Source: Haladaptatus cibarius D43
Lineage (GTDB): Archaea; Halobacteriota; Halobacteria; Halobacteriales; Haladaptataceae
Assembly: GCF_000710615.1 (NCBI RefSeq)
Contig: NZ_JDTH01000001.1
Coordinates: 124,001 to 188,000, forward strand
Length of the DNA stretch: 64,000 nucleotides
Reading direction: 5' to 3'
Below the pieces are notes generated by a model. The model was not told the origin of the DNA. It saw only the letters and a program-made list of their open reading frames with translations, and made no database searches. The position numbers and the translations under genes are program-made. Below are positions 18,480 to 27,196 of this stretch, in pieces. How positions within the stretch are numbered: the first letter of the stretch is position 1; each line of letters begins with the position of its first letter.

Positions 18480-18714
18480 GTTCGTTGTTTCTCGTTTTCG
18501 CATAACAACGATAGACGCACACATCTCGGTTATGAGTCTCATCATTTTCGGCCTCGTTACGGTTCCACTCACAGCAATCGTCGGGTGCGCACTCGGCGTC
18601 GGGCGACGACACCTCGCCCATGACTGAATCGGTAGCGCACTCGCTGGAGAGGACAATCTCACAGTTTCGAAAACAAAGTTCGCTAACCGAGAGTTGTGGA
18701 CACGGCGTGTCCAC
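18475..18714 (-). CDS. Possible small cysteine-rich protein
   Basis: 79 codons from GTG 18714, starting 8 nt after the [2Fe-2S] ferredoxin stop on the same strand. It has nine cysteines (5, 14, 18, 26, 42, 47, 48, 66, 70), which is remarkable for a cysteine-poor haloarchaeal proteome and suggests metal binding if real. Against it: the GTG start lies in the stem of a possible terminator hairpin, and no known motif such as CPxCG is present. Without it, 18404-18722 has only the 31-bp repeats and this hairpin. Confidence 0.3.
   Translation of the reverse strand: MDTPCPQLSVSELCFRNCEIVLSSECATDSVMGEVSSPDAECAPDDCCEWNRNEAENDETHNRDVCVYRCYAKTRNNER
18696..18714 (-). terminator. Hairpin after the [2Fe-2S] ferredoxin gene
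   Basis: GTGGACAC-GGC-GTGTCCAC, 8-bp arms with a 3-nt loop, about 9 nt past the ferredoxin stop. No clear T-run follows, so termination is only possible. Confidence 0.35.
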
Positions 18715-18722
18715 GAAACAAT

Positions 18723-19112
18723 TTATATAACGCGGTTCTGCAGGTAGTCGAGGTGCTTTGCGTTGTAGACGATTTTGACCTCGTCCGTCGCCGCACTGCC
18801 GATGCAGGTCAGGCGAACGTTTTTGTCGTCAACTTCCTCGTCGCTGAGGATCTGTTGCATGTCCATGTCGATTTCGCCTTGCTTGACGATGGCGGCACAG
18901 TTCGCACAGGCACCTGCGCGGCACGAGAAGGGCCAGTCGTAGCCCTGCGCCTCTGCGGCTTCGAGGATGTATTCTCCCTCGTTGACATCGAGCGTGCCGT
19001 AATCCTCGGCGTCGAGGCCAGCGTCTGCGGCGGTGTTGAACAGGTCATCGTCGTCCAAGTCCCAGCCTTGGTCGTCCAGCACTTCGTAGTTAAGGTATTC
19101 TACGGTGGGCAT
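18723..19112 (-). CDS. Haloarchaeal [2Fe-2S] ferredoxin
   Basis: 129 aa, plant-type fold. The cluster loop C-R-A-G-A-C-A-N-C is followed by a distant fourth Cys in VRLTCIGSA. The acidic N-terminal insertion [24 protein letters not shown] is the hallmark of halophilic ferredoxins, which serve 2-oxoacid oxidoreductases as the main electron carrier. ATG 19112 is preferred over the GTG one codon upstream. Confidence 0.95.
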   Translation of the reverse strand: MPTVEYLNYEVLDDQGWDLDDDDLFNTAADAGLDAEDYGTLDVNEGEYILEAAEAQGYDWPFSCRAGACANCAAIVKQGEIDMDMQQILSDEEVDDKNVRLTCIGSAATDEVKIVYNAKHLDYLQNRVI

Positions 19113-19184
19113 CACCCGAGGATTCGTCGGGGGGATGGTTAGTAGTTGTTGTTTCGATTGCCCCCGTTATGAACAAGGAACGAC

Positions 19185-20372
19185 TCACGCGGAGAGCGGA
19201 ACGAACGTAAACAGGAGGTAGGACGCGATTGCGGAAATCGACGGGGTGAGAATCCACAGTCCAACGACGCGAGCAGTCGTAGACGGGTCAAACAGGTCGC
19301 TGGCGTCGAGAGTATCTGGGTCTTCTTCCCCGATTTTGGTCACCTCTTTCTGCTCGGCGGTCAGCGCGTTGACCGACATACCGGGGCCTTTCTCTTCATC
19401 TTCTCCGCGTCCGCGGACAGCGACGGCGGCGGCGTCGGAAATTCGGACGGTTCGAGTCGCCCGACCCCACCCGAGTCCGACGATGCACATGGTCGCGCTC
19501 ACCGCGAGACTGGCTGGAATCCCGATGAGCGAGAGGAACGTGATGAGGCTCGCGCTGACGACTTCCACGATGAGCGCCGCGAGGAGAGGAAGGTCGGTCA
19601 AGTCGTTCCCGACCGTATCGAGGGTTCGGCGTGCAATAGTGAACGCACCCAGACCGATTGCGCCCGCGGCGAGTAGAACACCTTCGCTCTCCCCAATCGC
19701 GCCGCTCCCGACGAGCGGCGCGACGGCGTTGGCGACGTTGGATGCGCCAGCAGAGAACGCCATGTAACAGCCGATTCCGACCACGAGAACAGTCACGAAC
19801 AGTTCCTTTCTCGTCGCGTTTGCCGAGACGGTCGGATACGGAATCGACGCAACGCGGTTGAATTCGAACAGCGGCCCTTCGGATTGTTCGAGTCTGAACC
19901 ACACGTCCAGATACGGGTAGAGGTATCGCCCGATGACGGCACAGAGCCAGAACGCGAGGACGGGAGCGATGAGCCACCACGAAACGATTTCGAACATCAC
20001 CTCTTCGTTTAACGTTCCGGTTGCGACCCCCAATCCGGCAATCGCGCCGACTGCGGTCATCGAGGTGGACGCGGGCACGCCGAACAGGTTGGAAATGAGG
20101 AGGGCCATCCCGACGAAAAAGAGGACGCCCACGCTCATCCCGAGGGTAAACTGCATACTGACGATTTCCCCACCCATCGTTTCGATGACGTTTCGCCCGA
20201 CCGTCCATCCGCCGAGGAGGGCGAACCCGGACATCAACCCGGCAGCGCCGAGTTTCGTGACGGTTTGGCTCCCGACCGCGGGGCCGAACGCAACGCCAGT
20301 CGAGGAGCCACCGATGTTAAATCCGACAAATACCGCGACGGCGAGACCGACGACAAGCAAGAGTTCGACCAT
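19185..20372 (-). CDS. PiT-family permease (second copy, distinct subtype)
   Basis: 395 aa, about 10 spans. The first half begins VGFNIGGSSTGVAFGPAVGSQTV, and the second half keeps a more canonical motif FSAGASNVANAVAPLVGSG. A cytosolic loop (RGRGEDEEKGPGMSVNALTAEQKEV) precedes the last spans. It differs more from the permeases at 13427 and 30336 than they do from each other. Phosphate is the expected substrate by family. Confidence 0.82.
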   Translation of the reverse strand: MVELLLVVGLAVAVFVGFNIGGSSTGVAFGPAVGSQTVTKLGAAGLMSGFALLGGWTVGRNVIETMGGEIVSMQFTLGMSVGVLFFVGMALLISNLFGVPASTSMTAVGAIAGLGVATGTLNEEVMFEIVSWWLIAPVLAFWLCAVIGRYLYPYLDVWFRLEQSEGPLFEFNRVASIPYPTVSANATRKELFVTVLVVGIGCYMAFSAGASNVANAVAPLVGSGAIGESEGVLLAAGAIGLGAFTIARRTLDTVGNDLTDLPLLAALIVEVVSASLITFLSLIGIPASLAVSATMCIVGLGWGRATRTVRISDAAAVAVRGRGEDEEKGPGMSVNALTAEQKEVTKIGEEDPDTLDASDLFDPSTTARVVGLWILTPSISAIASYLLFTFVPLSA

Positions 20373-20448
20373 ACTCCTACATTCTCCTGTACCTCTTAAA
20401 CGGTACCGACTCGTTGGGTTTAGACCACTCCCCGCCTAACGATTGGGT

Positions 20449-21171
20449 ATGTTTCCGACATTCGCGGTCGTTCCCGCGGTCGATATGCAAAACGGCGAAG
20501 TCGTCCAACTCGTGCAGGGCGAGAAAGGCACGGAGACGACCTACGGCGACCCGGTGGAAGCCGCAGAACAGTGGATAGCACAAGGTGCCGAAACGCTCCA
20601 CCTCGTCGATTTGGACGGCGCGTTCGACGGCGAGCGAAAAAACGCCGACGCTGTCGATGCAATCCTGAACGCCGCCGATGTTAACGTCCAACTCGGCGGC
20701 GGTATCCGAACTGCGGAGGATGCATTCTCCCTCCTTTCTCGCGGCGTTGACCGCGTTATTCTCGGCACCGCCGCAATCGAAAACCCGGACATCGTCGCCG
20801 AAATCAGCGAGGAGTATCCGGGGTCGGTGATGGTGAGTCTCGACGCCAAAGACGGCGAAGTTCTCGTCTCCGGATGGACAGAATCCACCGGCCTCGACCC
20901 GGCTGAGGCCGCACGAAAATACGAGGAACTCGGCGCTGGTGCGATTCTGTTCACCGACGTAGACGTAGAAGGGCAAATGGACGGCGTTCAAACCGACCCC
21001 GTCCGGCGAGTCGCCGAAGCAGTCGAAATCCCCGTCGTGGCGAGCGGCGGCGTCACCACGGTCGAAGACGTAGTGACGCTCCGCGAGACGGGTGCCGCCG
21101 CAGTCGTCGTCGGAAGTGCGCTCTATCAGGGGGCGTTCACGCTGGCGGACGCGAGGGATGCGCTGGACTAA
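20449..21171 (+). CDS. hisA: ProFAR isomerase HisA
   Basis: 240 aa TIM barrel for step 4 of histidine synthesis. The catalytic Asp pair lies in VVPAVDMQNGEVVQL (about residue 11) and ILFTDVDVEGQMDG. Phosphate loops are VQLGGGIRT and VVASGGVTT. ATG 20449 is preferred over the TTG at 20443. Its stop overlaps the convergent 58-aa gene by 4 bp. Confidence 0.96.
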   Translation: MFPTFAVVPAVDMQNGEVVQLVQGEKGTETTYGDPVEAAEQWIAQGAETLHLVDLDGAFDGERKNADAVDAILNAADVNVQLGGGIRTAEDAFSLLSRGVDRVILGTAAIENPDIVAEISEEYPGSVMVSLDAKDGEVLVSGWTESTGLDPAEAARKYEELGAGAILFTDVDVEGQMDGVQTDPVRRVAEAVEIPVVASGGVTTVEDVVTLRETGAAAVVVGSALYQGAFTLADARDALD

Positions 21172-21344
21172 CGGGTCTTGTTCGCTATTCGGTGCAGTAT
21201 GTCGGTTTCTTCCCCAAGTCGTGGTTCGATTAGTAGAAAGCCACCGGCAGCGGCCATCGGCGCACCGAGCATCAGCCCAAGAACTGTTCCGCTCAGGAGG
21301 ATACCGATGGTAATCATCAGCCCGCTCAGTACGTCGCGTTTCAT
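21168..21344 (-). CDS. Small membrane protein (58 aa)
   Basis: 58 aa starting MKRDVLSGLMITIGILLSG. One or two hydrophobic helices span about residues 7-39 (including VLGLMLGAPMAAAGGFLLI), followed by a charged tail EPRLGEETDILHRIANKTR. It fills the hisA-hisB gap on the opposite strand, and its stop overlaps the hisA stop by 4 bp. The positive N-terminus and clean helix pattern support a real gene. Function unknown. Confidence 0.65.
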   Translation of the reverse strand: MKRDVLSGLMITIGILLSGTVLGLMLGAPMAAAGGFLLIEPRLGEETDILHRIANKTR

Positions 21345-21445
21345 GCCTATCTGTCGTTTCGCACTCTACATAAATATATTTACGTCAGACAATTCTAATC
21401 GAATCGAACGAAAATCACCTTGTAGCCGCGGACGAATATCCGACT

Positions 21446-22033
21446 ATGAGCGACCGAACTGCCGCCGTGTCCCGTGAAACGGCGGAAACGACCATCGAAG
21501 TGACACTCGACGTGGATGGCGACGGTGACGCCACCGTCGAGACGGGAATCGGCTTTTTCGACCACATGCTCAACAGTTTCGCCCGTCACGGCCTGTTCGA
21601 CCTAACTGTGCGCGCGGACGGCGACCTGCACATCGACGACCACCACACTGTTGAGGACGTGGCCATCACCCTCGGCGAAGCATTTGACGACGCACTCGAT
21701 GACCGCCGGGCAATCAACCGATTTGCCGACCGAAAAGTCCCGCTGGACGAGGCCGTCGCGGACATCGTGGTTGACGTGAGCGGCAGGCCGCTATTCCGGT
21801 TCGACGGCGAATTTTCGCAGGAGCAGGTTGGCGACTTGACTAGCCATATGGCCAAACATTTCCTTCGCTCGTTTGCGATGAACGCCGGATTGACGCTTCA
21901 CGCTGGTGTTGTGGGCGAGAACGCGCATCACGAAATCGAGGCGTTGTTTAAGGCAACTGCGCGGGCGATGGACGATGCGACGCGGATTGACGAGCGACGG
22001 AGTGATGTGGCGAGTACGAAAGAGAGTTTGTAA
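21446..22033 (+). CDS. hisB: Imidazoleglycerol-phosphate dehydratase HisB
   Basis: 195 aa, step 6 of histidine synthesis. Mn-binding motifs are in order: [35 protein letters not shown] and [14 protein letters not shown]. It is full length and monofunctional (no phosphatase domain). It lies close to hisA but is separated by the small antisense membrane gene. Confidence 0.97.
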   Translation: MSDRTAAVSRETAETTIEVTLDVDGDGDATVETGIGFFDHMLNSFARHGLFDLTVRADGDLHIDDHHTVEDVAITLGEAFDDALDDRRAINRFADRKVPLDEAVADIVVDVSGRPLFRFDGEFSQEQVGDLTSHMAKHFLRSFAMNAGLTLHAGVVGENAHHEIEALFKATARAMDDATRIDERRSDVASTKESL

Positions 22034-22119
22034 CCCGTTAGCGGCTACTTGTTTGCGACTATCCGATTTTACAATTACAGCGCCGAATCGAGGATTTTCT
22101 TCGTGGAGAGAGTTTTCGA

Positions 22120-25100
22120 TTACTCAAGCAGGAGAACGGACGGTAGCAAATCGGGATTTTGCAACCGGAGTAGGGTGTAGGCAACCCCCGACAGACCGTG
22201 GAAGAACATTGGATTGTGGAACGAGTCGGAATGGCCAGTCATCGAGAGTGCTCCATTGTGCTCACGTCGAGTAAGGCTCCGGGATGCAAGTTCAATCGCG
22301 TCGGCACGGTTTGCACTCCCACGGCGTGAACCGACGAGCAACACTTCGGCACGGCCGAGGTTGCCACAACAGAGATGATCCATGTTCGATGGTTCCACGC
22401 TCGCAGTTTGCGCAAGCGCTTCGTTCGCATCCGCAAGCAGTTTCTCGTCACCGATCTCTTCGCTGATTCCAATTCGTGCGAGTGCGATTCCGGAGCGACC
22501 ATGACACCATTTATCTACGTAGTCGTGGTCGTCGTGGGATTTCGCCCAGTTGGTTTGAGATGAGTCGTACAACTCTGCCTCAAAATCCAGTGCTTCTCTC
22601 GCGGCCTCGGCGAACCGCGATTCTCCGGTTCTCGCCGAGAGTTTTGCAAGTGCGTAGGCGATTCCGCTGGCTCCGTGTGAGAACCCGGTGAGTGGGGGTT
22701 TGTCTTCCGCCGTTTTCCATACTCGGTGGCCTCCTACGTTAGTTCGGCCTTCGAGTAGCCGGTCGCCGCACGAAATCGCTCGATTGAGGGCATCCTCTCC
22801 ACCGTACCGGTCGTAGTACGCCAGCAGACCGAGTACTGTCCCCGCCGTCCCTTCTAGAATATCGAACGTTTGATCTTTTTCTATATGTTCGTCCGTTACC
22901 AGTTCGACTGCTTTCGCGGCGGTTGTACTGTATGTATGGTCGTCGAGTAGTTCAGCGACGATGGAAAGTGTGTAAATCACGCTTCCAATCCCCAACATAC
23001 CACCGAGATTAGCGACGAATCTGTCCCGTTCGATATTTTCTACGACCGGTTCGAGAACCGTAGAGACACGCTCTCTATATCGGTCTTCCCCAGTTACGTT
23101 GTATAGTGCCGCCGCGGTAAGTGCGATTCCACCTCGACCGTGGTACAGCGAGGGATCTGTCGGATATATATCAAGTCCTGTATTTGTCGGGGAAATAGAA
23201 ACCCACCGGTCACCTTTCGCCGTTTCGAATCCCGCATCCAGCACGTCATCGAACAGTGCTTTTGCGACCGATTCGAAGCGTTCCTCCGACACTTCTGCCG
23301 AGGGCGGCGTGCCCACATCTGTTGTTCCCGGGTTGAACGAATACTGCATCAGCCATGTTTGGCGAGCCAAGTCCTTGTCGTCCATCGTTTCGACTCGTTC
23401 TCGACACAGTTCGTACCCCGATGCATCGGCTGAAACGTCCAGCGAGTCCTCGTCGTGATACAGTGTCCGTTCGTTTAGGCGAGATGCGAACCGCGGAATG
23501 TCACGTCTTCGAAGTGCCCGTCGCTCTGCTTCGTACAGTTGCCAGTATCGTTCCGCATCGTTGTTTTCGTCGAAGAACTGTACCGCGAGTTGCTCAAACT
23601 CGACCGACAGTCGCGCACCGTCTTGGAGTGGGTTTCTGGCGGCAGTCGAGCGCAAAATCTCTCCGTAACGCGCAGTTGCACGGTACACCAGCCGATTCTC
23701 TATTCCTTCGATCAGTTCTGGGGGAGCGATGTCCGAGAAAAACCGTCCGTCGGCATGAAGCGAACGAATCGTCTCGTGAGCCTCGCTGAATCCCCGAACG
23801 AGCGATTCCATGTGTTTTCTCGGCGGTTCATCGTTGCCATCGAAGCTCGGTGTGTTCGTACTCAGGTCAACTTCGGGTTGTTTTTCCACGACAGACATTA
23901 CGTCGGTGTTGACCGCTTTGACCCACGGACGCATCCGCTCTCCATATCTCGTCTCGCTTGAACTCCCGAACCCAGCGTGAGAAACACCGATATCTTCCTC
24001 ATGTGCCCTTCGCGGATCACCAACTGACCACGGGAAGAGTAGCGTCAGTAACACCGATTGAGAAGCAACAGCAGAGATTTCGGGGAGATGCGGCTGTGCA
24101 TTCACATTGATATACGGGTGAAAGAGCGTCTCTCCGTCGATAATCATCGGGTATTCCCCATCAACGATGAGATTTTCGAACTGACAATCGGGTAAATTGA
24201 GTGCATACGCCGCACAGGCGATTGCTCCAGCGCGCTCGTAGTATCGACTCGCTGCCCCCTCGTTGGGAAGATTTTGATATTCGACGGGTTGCATCCAACC
24301 GTAATCATCTCGAAGCAGGTATGTCGGTATCTTCAACGAGGGGGTCGAGAGATGTTCGTCAAGCCGACGGAGAATCGTATACAGCGTAAAACCGCCGCCA
24401 ACCTCCCTCGGTTTGTATATCACGTCGTCAGACTCGAACGATACTCGAACCGGAAGGCGGCCCTTTGCGTGAGCGTCGTCGGATAGCGGTTCGAGTTTCG
24501 TCACGTTACCTGTGACACCGAACCGTTCTTGCAGTACCTCTTGGTCTACATCGATACGCTGACAGACTTCCTCGACTGCTTCGACCCAGTGAGTCGTCAC
24601 GTAAACGAGTTGCCGTGCAAGAACCGGATACTCCAGACAGAAGTTTTTGAACCCGTGTTCAAACATGGCGTCGATGAATCGGTCGTAATATTCGGTTGGT
24701 GGTTCCTCGAAGTCGTCTGGGTCGGCGTACGCTAATTCCGAATCGTGGTGTTCAACGAAACTTTTAAATTCAACATACAACGGACGAATGCAGAGGAGGA
24801 ACAGTTGTGAAACGAGTCCTTCAACCATCGGCGACAGTGCGTCGTCGAGGACGACTTCCTGGGAAAGCTGTCCCCGAGCGTACTCTGCGACGACTGCCAG
24901 TAGCTCCGGAAATGCGGCGTCATCCGGAACTGCCCCGAGGTCAGTCGGTCGATTCGTCTCGATGTATTTCACCAACCGCTCAAGTTCGTCTATCCAGTCT
25001 GGAAGCGGTTCATCACGAGGCCACTGTGTTGCCGCAATCTGGTTTCGAACTCGTGTCTCCGTTAATCCACTCTGTTCGAGTCGTGCCTGAAATGCCTTCT

Positions 25101-25257
25101 CTTCCGGGAACTGTTTACGCCAGTTTTCGAGTATCTCATCGGGTTCGATTGGTGGGTTCGCTCCGGGGTCATTCGATGGCCCGTCAAGACGTTCATGTAT
25201 GGTTCGGGCGCGTCCGGCAATCTCGTGGTGTTCCTCCGCAGTGAATCTCTCTTTCAT
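22120..25257 (-). CDS. lanM: Class II lanthipeptide synthetase LanM
   Basis: 1045 aa, bifunctional: the N-terminal half phosphorylates and eliminates Ser/Thr in the precursor, the C-terminal half adds Cys thiols to form (methyl)lanthionine rings. Kinase-like residues are all seen: Lys282 (YKPRE), Asp357, Asn362 (FENL), Asp374 and Glu376 (IDGETLF). Their spacing D-x4-N-x11-D-x-E is that of CylM. The LanC-like domain has zinc ligands Cys918 (WCHGRSG), Cys963 and Cys964 (CCGN), so the third ligand is Cys instead of the usual His, as in ProcM. A final FFHGLSG motif closes the barrel. It lies 92 bp after the precursor gene. Confidence 0.96.
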   Translation of the reverse strand: MKERFTAEEHHEIAGRARTIHERLDGPSNDPGANPPIEPDEILENWRKQFPEEKAFQARLEQSGLTETRVRNQIAATQWPRDEPLPDWIDELERLVKYIETNRPTDLGAVPDDAAFPELLAVVAEYARGQLSQEVVLDDALSPMVEGLVSQLFLLCIRPLYVEFKSFVEHHDSELAYADPDDFEEPPTEYYDRFIDAMFEHGFKNFCLEYPVLARQLVYVTTHWVEAVEEVCQRIDVDQEVLQERFGVTGNVTKLEPLSDDAHAKGRLPVRVSFESDDVIYKPREVGGGFTLYTILRRLDEHLSTPSLKIPTYLLRDDYGWMQPVEYQNLPNEGAASRYYERAGAIACAAYALNLPDCQFENLIVDGEYPMIIDGETLFHPYINVNAQPHLPEISAVASQSVLLTLLFPWSVGDPRRAHEEDIGVSHAGFGSSSETRYGERMRPWVKAVNTDVMSVVEKQPEVDLSTNTPSFDGNDEPPRKHMESLVRGFSEAHETIRSLHADGRFFSDIAPPELIEGIENRLVYRATARYGEILRSTAARNPLQDGARLSVEFEQLAVQFFDENNDAERYWQLYEAERRALRRRDIPRFASRLNERTLYHDEDSLDVSADASGYELCRERVETMDDKDLARQTWLMQYSFNPGTTDVGTPPSAEVSEERFESVAKALFDDVLDAGFETAKGDRWVSISPTNTGLDIYPTDPSLYHGRGGIALTAAALYNVTGEDRYRERVSTVLEPVVENIERDRFVANLGGMLGIGSVIYTLSIVAELLDDHTYSTTAAKAVELVTDEHIEKDQTFDILEGTAGTVLGLLAYYDRYGGEDALNRAISCGDRLLEGRTNVGGHRVWKTAEDKPPLTGFSHGASGIAYALAKLSARTGESRFAEAAREALDFEAELYDSSQTNWAKSHDDHDYVDKWCHGRSGIALARIGISEEIGDEKLLADANEALAQTASVEPSNMDHLCCGNLGRAEVLLVGSRRGSANRADAIELASRSLTRREHNGALSMTGHSDSFHNPMFFHGLSGVAYTLLRLQNPDLLPSVLLLE

Positions 25258-25349
25258 GTAACAGAATTGGAAAATTTGTTGTATAACGTGCCGTTGTACG
25301 CCGAGTAGACAGGGAGTTGTCTGTTTTCTCGACGCGAACTATATGTCGA

Positions 25350-25532
25350 TTAGTTCGTCGTGTCACAGCACGGCAGTTTCGAAGCCGTGTGGCACGGAAG
25401 GTAACACGATGCAGTTGCCGTTCGGGTGTGACCCAGTTCGTTCTCTTCCGGTGCGTCGATAGCCTCGAACTCGGCATCGAACGCATCTTTGTCAACGGTA
25501 CACGTGGTGTCGTTGTCAATTGCAACGGACAT
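25350..25532 (-). CDS. lanA: Lanthipeptide precursor peptide LanA
   Basis: 60 aa. The acidic leader (about 1-34) contains DKDAFDAEFEAIDAPEENEL. The presumed core (about 35-60) has Thr36, 38, 40, 49, 58, 59, Ser42, 51 and Cys43, 47, 55, 56, with the segments TATASCYLPC and ASKLPCC. Four Cys among eight Ser/Thr fit up to four thioether rings. The cut site is uncertain: no GG/GA motif is present, and the leader itself has a Cys at 11. ATG 25532 is chosen over the TTG at 25550 because a TATA box lies 23-28 bp upstream (leaderless). Confidence 0.88.
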   Translation of the reverse strand: MSVAIDNDTTCTVDKDAFDAEFEAIDAPEENELGHTRTATASCYLPCHTASKLPCCDTTN

Positions 25533-25550
25533 GCGTATTGTATAACTCAA

Positions 25551-25562
25551 ATATATAACTTA
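25551..25562 (-). promoter_or_regulatory. TATA box of lanA
   Basis: Minus-strand TTAAGTTATATAT ends about 19 bp before the lanA ATG, centred near -25. It predicts a leaderless lanA transcript separate from the upstream genes. The flanking 100 bp is very AT-rich. Confidence 0.6.
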
Positions 25563-25749
25563 AATCTTTTCATTCTGAAAGTCATTTTAATTTACTCAAA
25601 AGTTTATAATATATATGCACAATCAAAAGCCCAATTTTAAATTATATTTTGAATAACTGGACAGGAAGCTGTCGAAATTCCTATTAGGTGTCTTTTGTAC
25701 ACGAAATTTCAACGATGTTCCGCGTTCTCGCTTCTCACCTTCTTTGTGT

Positions 25750-26199
25750 TCACCCGGTCGTGATTTCGACTACGAGGTTGTCACCGTCCTGCAGTTTGTA
25801 GGTAGTTGGTTCGACTTCATTCTCATTGGCGATGTAACTGATTTCTGTCCCAGGATTTTCCTCGCTGTACCGGTCATCATCCACTGTCATGCTGTCATTA
25901 TCTCCTTCCTGTTTGTAACTGAAATGTGGGATTTTATTGATTGCCTCCGCGAATGTCACCCGCTCTTTGCCTTCCATGTACCATTTATTATCCCCTTCGT
26001 GGAGGTGAAACGCCATCAAATCGGACTGTGCGCTCTCGGCCTGGAACTTCTTTTTCGAGAGGTCGAATTTGGAACCATCTATGAAGATGCGTATGTCGCC
26101 TTCTTCGTTAAGTCGGTTTCCACCGCTGCTCTCGGTCGCAACACAACCACTTAGTGTGATAAGATGAAGTCCAACTGCAATAGCCGCCCTCCGTTTCAT
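25750..26199 (-). CDS. Small lipoprotein of the lanthipeptide cluster
   Basis: 149 aa. A signal peptide starts MKRRAAIAVG and ends in the lipobox LSGC (Cys19). The Arg pair makes Tat export possible, but a full twin-arginine motif is not clear. The mature part is soluble, charged and has no recognised domain (DIRIFIDGSKFDLSKKKFQ, FHLHEGDNKWYMEGKERVTF). Its place between the ABC permease and lanA suggests an immunity (LanI-like) or leader-handling role; this is inference. Confidence 0.75.
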   Translation of the reverse strand: MKRRAAIAVGLHLITLSGCVATESSGGNRLNEEGDIRIFIDGSKFDLSKKKFQAESAQSDLMAFHLHEGDNKWYMEGKERVTFAEAINKIPHFSYKQEGDNDSMTVDDDRYSEENPGTEISYIANENEVEPTTYKLQDGDNLVVEITTG

Positions 26200-26221
26200 G
26201 TATTTAAATTATTTTCTCGGT

Positions 26222-26229
26222 TTAAAATA
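26222..26229 (-). promoter_or_regulatory. TATA-like box before the lipoprotein gene
   Basis: Minus-strand ATTTTAAA is centred about 26 bp before the ATG at 26199, consistent with a leaderless start. The 26200-26290 region is strongly AT-rich. Confidence 0.5.
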
Positions 26230-26344
26230 TTTTTGATTTATTTATAAAATCTATACTATTTACACTCTCACTAAATCCTTGCTGGTTAATATAGTACAAA
26301 CTTCGATTCCACAACGGCCGGCCTCCGGAATGTGACGGAATCAC

Positions 26345-27196
26345 TCAGTAGTGACCCATTACGCCACGCTTTCGCGCGATACGTGAGCAGAATCGGAAGA
26401 CGGCATATCCGATTATCAGATAGAGGAACGCAGTTCCGACGAGAATCCCCAACTCGACCGCTGAAAACTGCCAAAGCCGGGTTCCGAAACGCATCGCCTC
26501 CTGCAACATCGCCGACCCTTGCACCAGCGGCAGGAACCGGAGATATGAAACATCGATTATCGGGGCCCCGACGAGAGCTATCATCCCAAACTGCATGAGA
26601 TTGGAGATACTTCCGATGCGCTTGTAGATGAGCGCCAATCCGGCGAAAATGAACCCGAGTCCGACGACGGATAGCAACGCGAACAGGGTAATCGGTACAA
26701 TCGTCACTACATCGACGGCCAGAACGCGCTGAGTCGTCACCAGCATCATTGCGAGGACAAGACCGCCGACGACCATGCTCTGTACGACGTTCGATATCGC
26801 TTTCAGGAACATGACTTTCCCGAATCCGTGCGGTGACATGAACAACTGCTCAAGTGTCCCCCACTGGGATTCCATAGTGACATCGCCTGAAAGCCCGGCA
26901 TATGCGCCTTGTGCCATCGTCCACAGAAACCACCCGACAATAATCCCGTTGAAGGTCGAGTTCATCGAACCGGAGCCGCTGGTCACTTGACTGACGAGGG
27001 CCTGCCCACCGAAGAAAATAATAGCAAAGAATAGATAAATTGTAAATAAGTTAATGATAAAATTAGCCCGGTAGCGAATCATAACCGTAAACTGTTTTCT
27101 CAGAATCTCCCACAGTAGCGTAACCGTGCTCACTGAATTTTGTTGTTTGAGCATAGCAGCGCGCGAATCGACCTTATCAACAGACGTATCACTCAT
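26345..27196 (-). CDS. ABC-2 type permease of the lanthipeptide cluster
   Basis: 283 aa with six spans, e.g. FIINLFTIYLFFAIIFFGGQALV and VVPITLFALLSVVGLGFIFAGLALIY (as seen in VTIVPITLFALLSVVG). The central TMESQWGTLEQLFMSPHG is the conserved ABC-2 coupling-helix motif. It starts with ATG overlapping the ATPase stop (ATGA). It probably exports the lanthipeptide or protects the cell by pumping it out. Confidence 0.9.
   Translation of the reverse strand: MSDTSVDKVDSRAAMLKQQNSVSTVTLLWEILRKQFTVMIRYRANFIINLFTIYLFFAIIFFGGQALVSQVTSGSGSMNSTFNGIIVGWFLWTMAQGAYAGLSGDVTMESQWGTLEQLFMSPHGFGKVMFLKAISNVVQSMVVGGLVLAMMLVTTQRVLAVDVVTIVPITLFALLSVVGLGFIFAGLALIYKRIGSISNLMQFGMIALVGAPIIDVSYLRFLPLVQGSAMLQEAMRFGTRLWQFSAVELGILVGTAFLYLIIGYAVFRFCSRIARKRGVMGHY

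Noticed and set aside
25533-25550. TTG start six codons upstream for lanA
   Set aside because: The TATA box is spaced for the ATG at 25532, and TTG would lie upstream of the predicted transcript start.
25750-26199. Lipoprotein gene as a second lanthipeptide precursor
   Set aside because: It has no Cys in the mature part besides the lipobox and no Ser/Thr/Cys-rich C-terminus.
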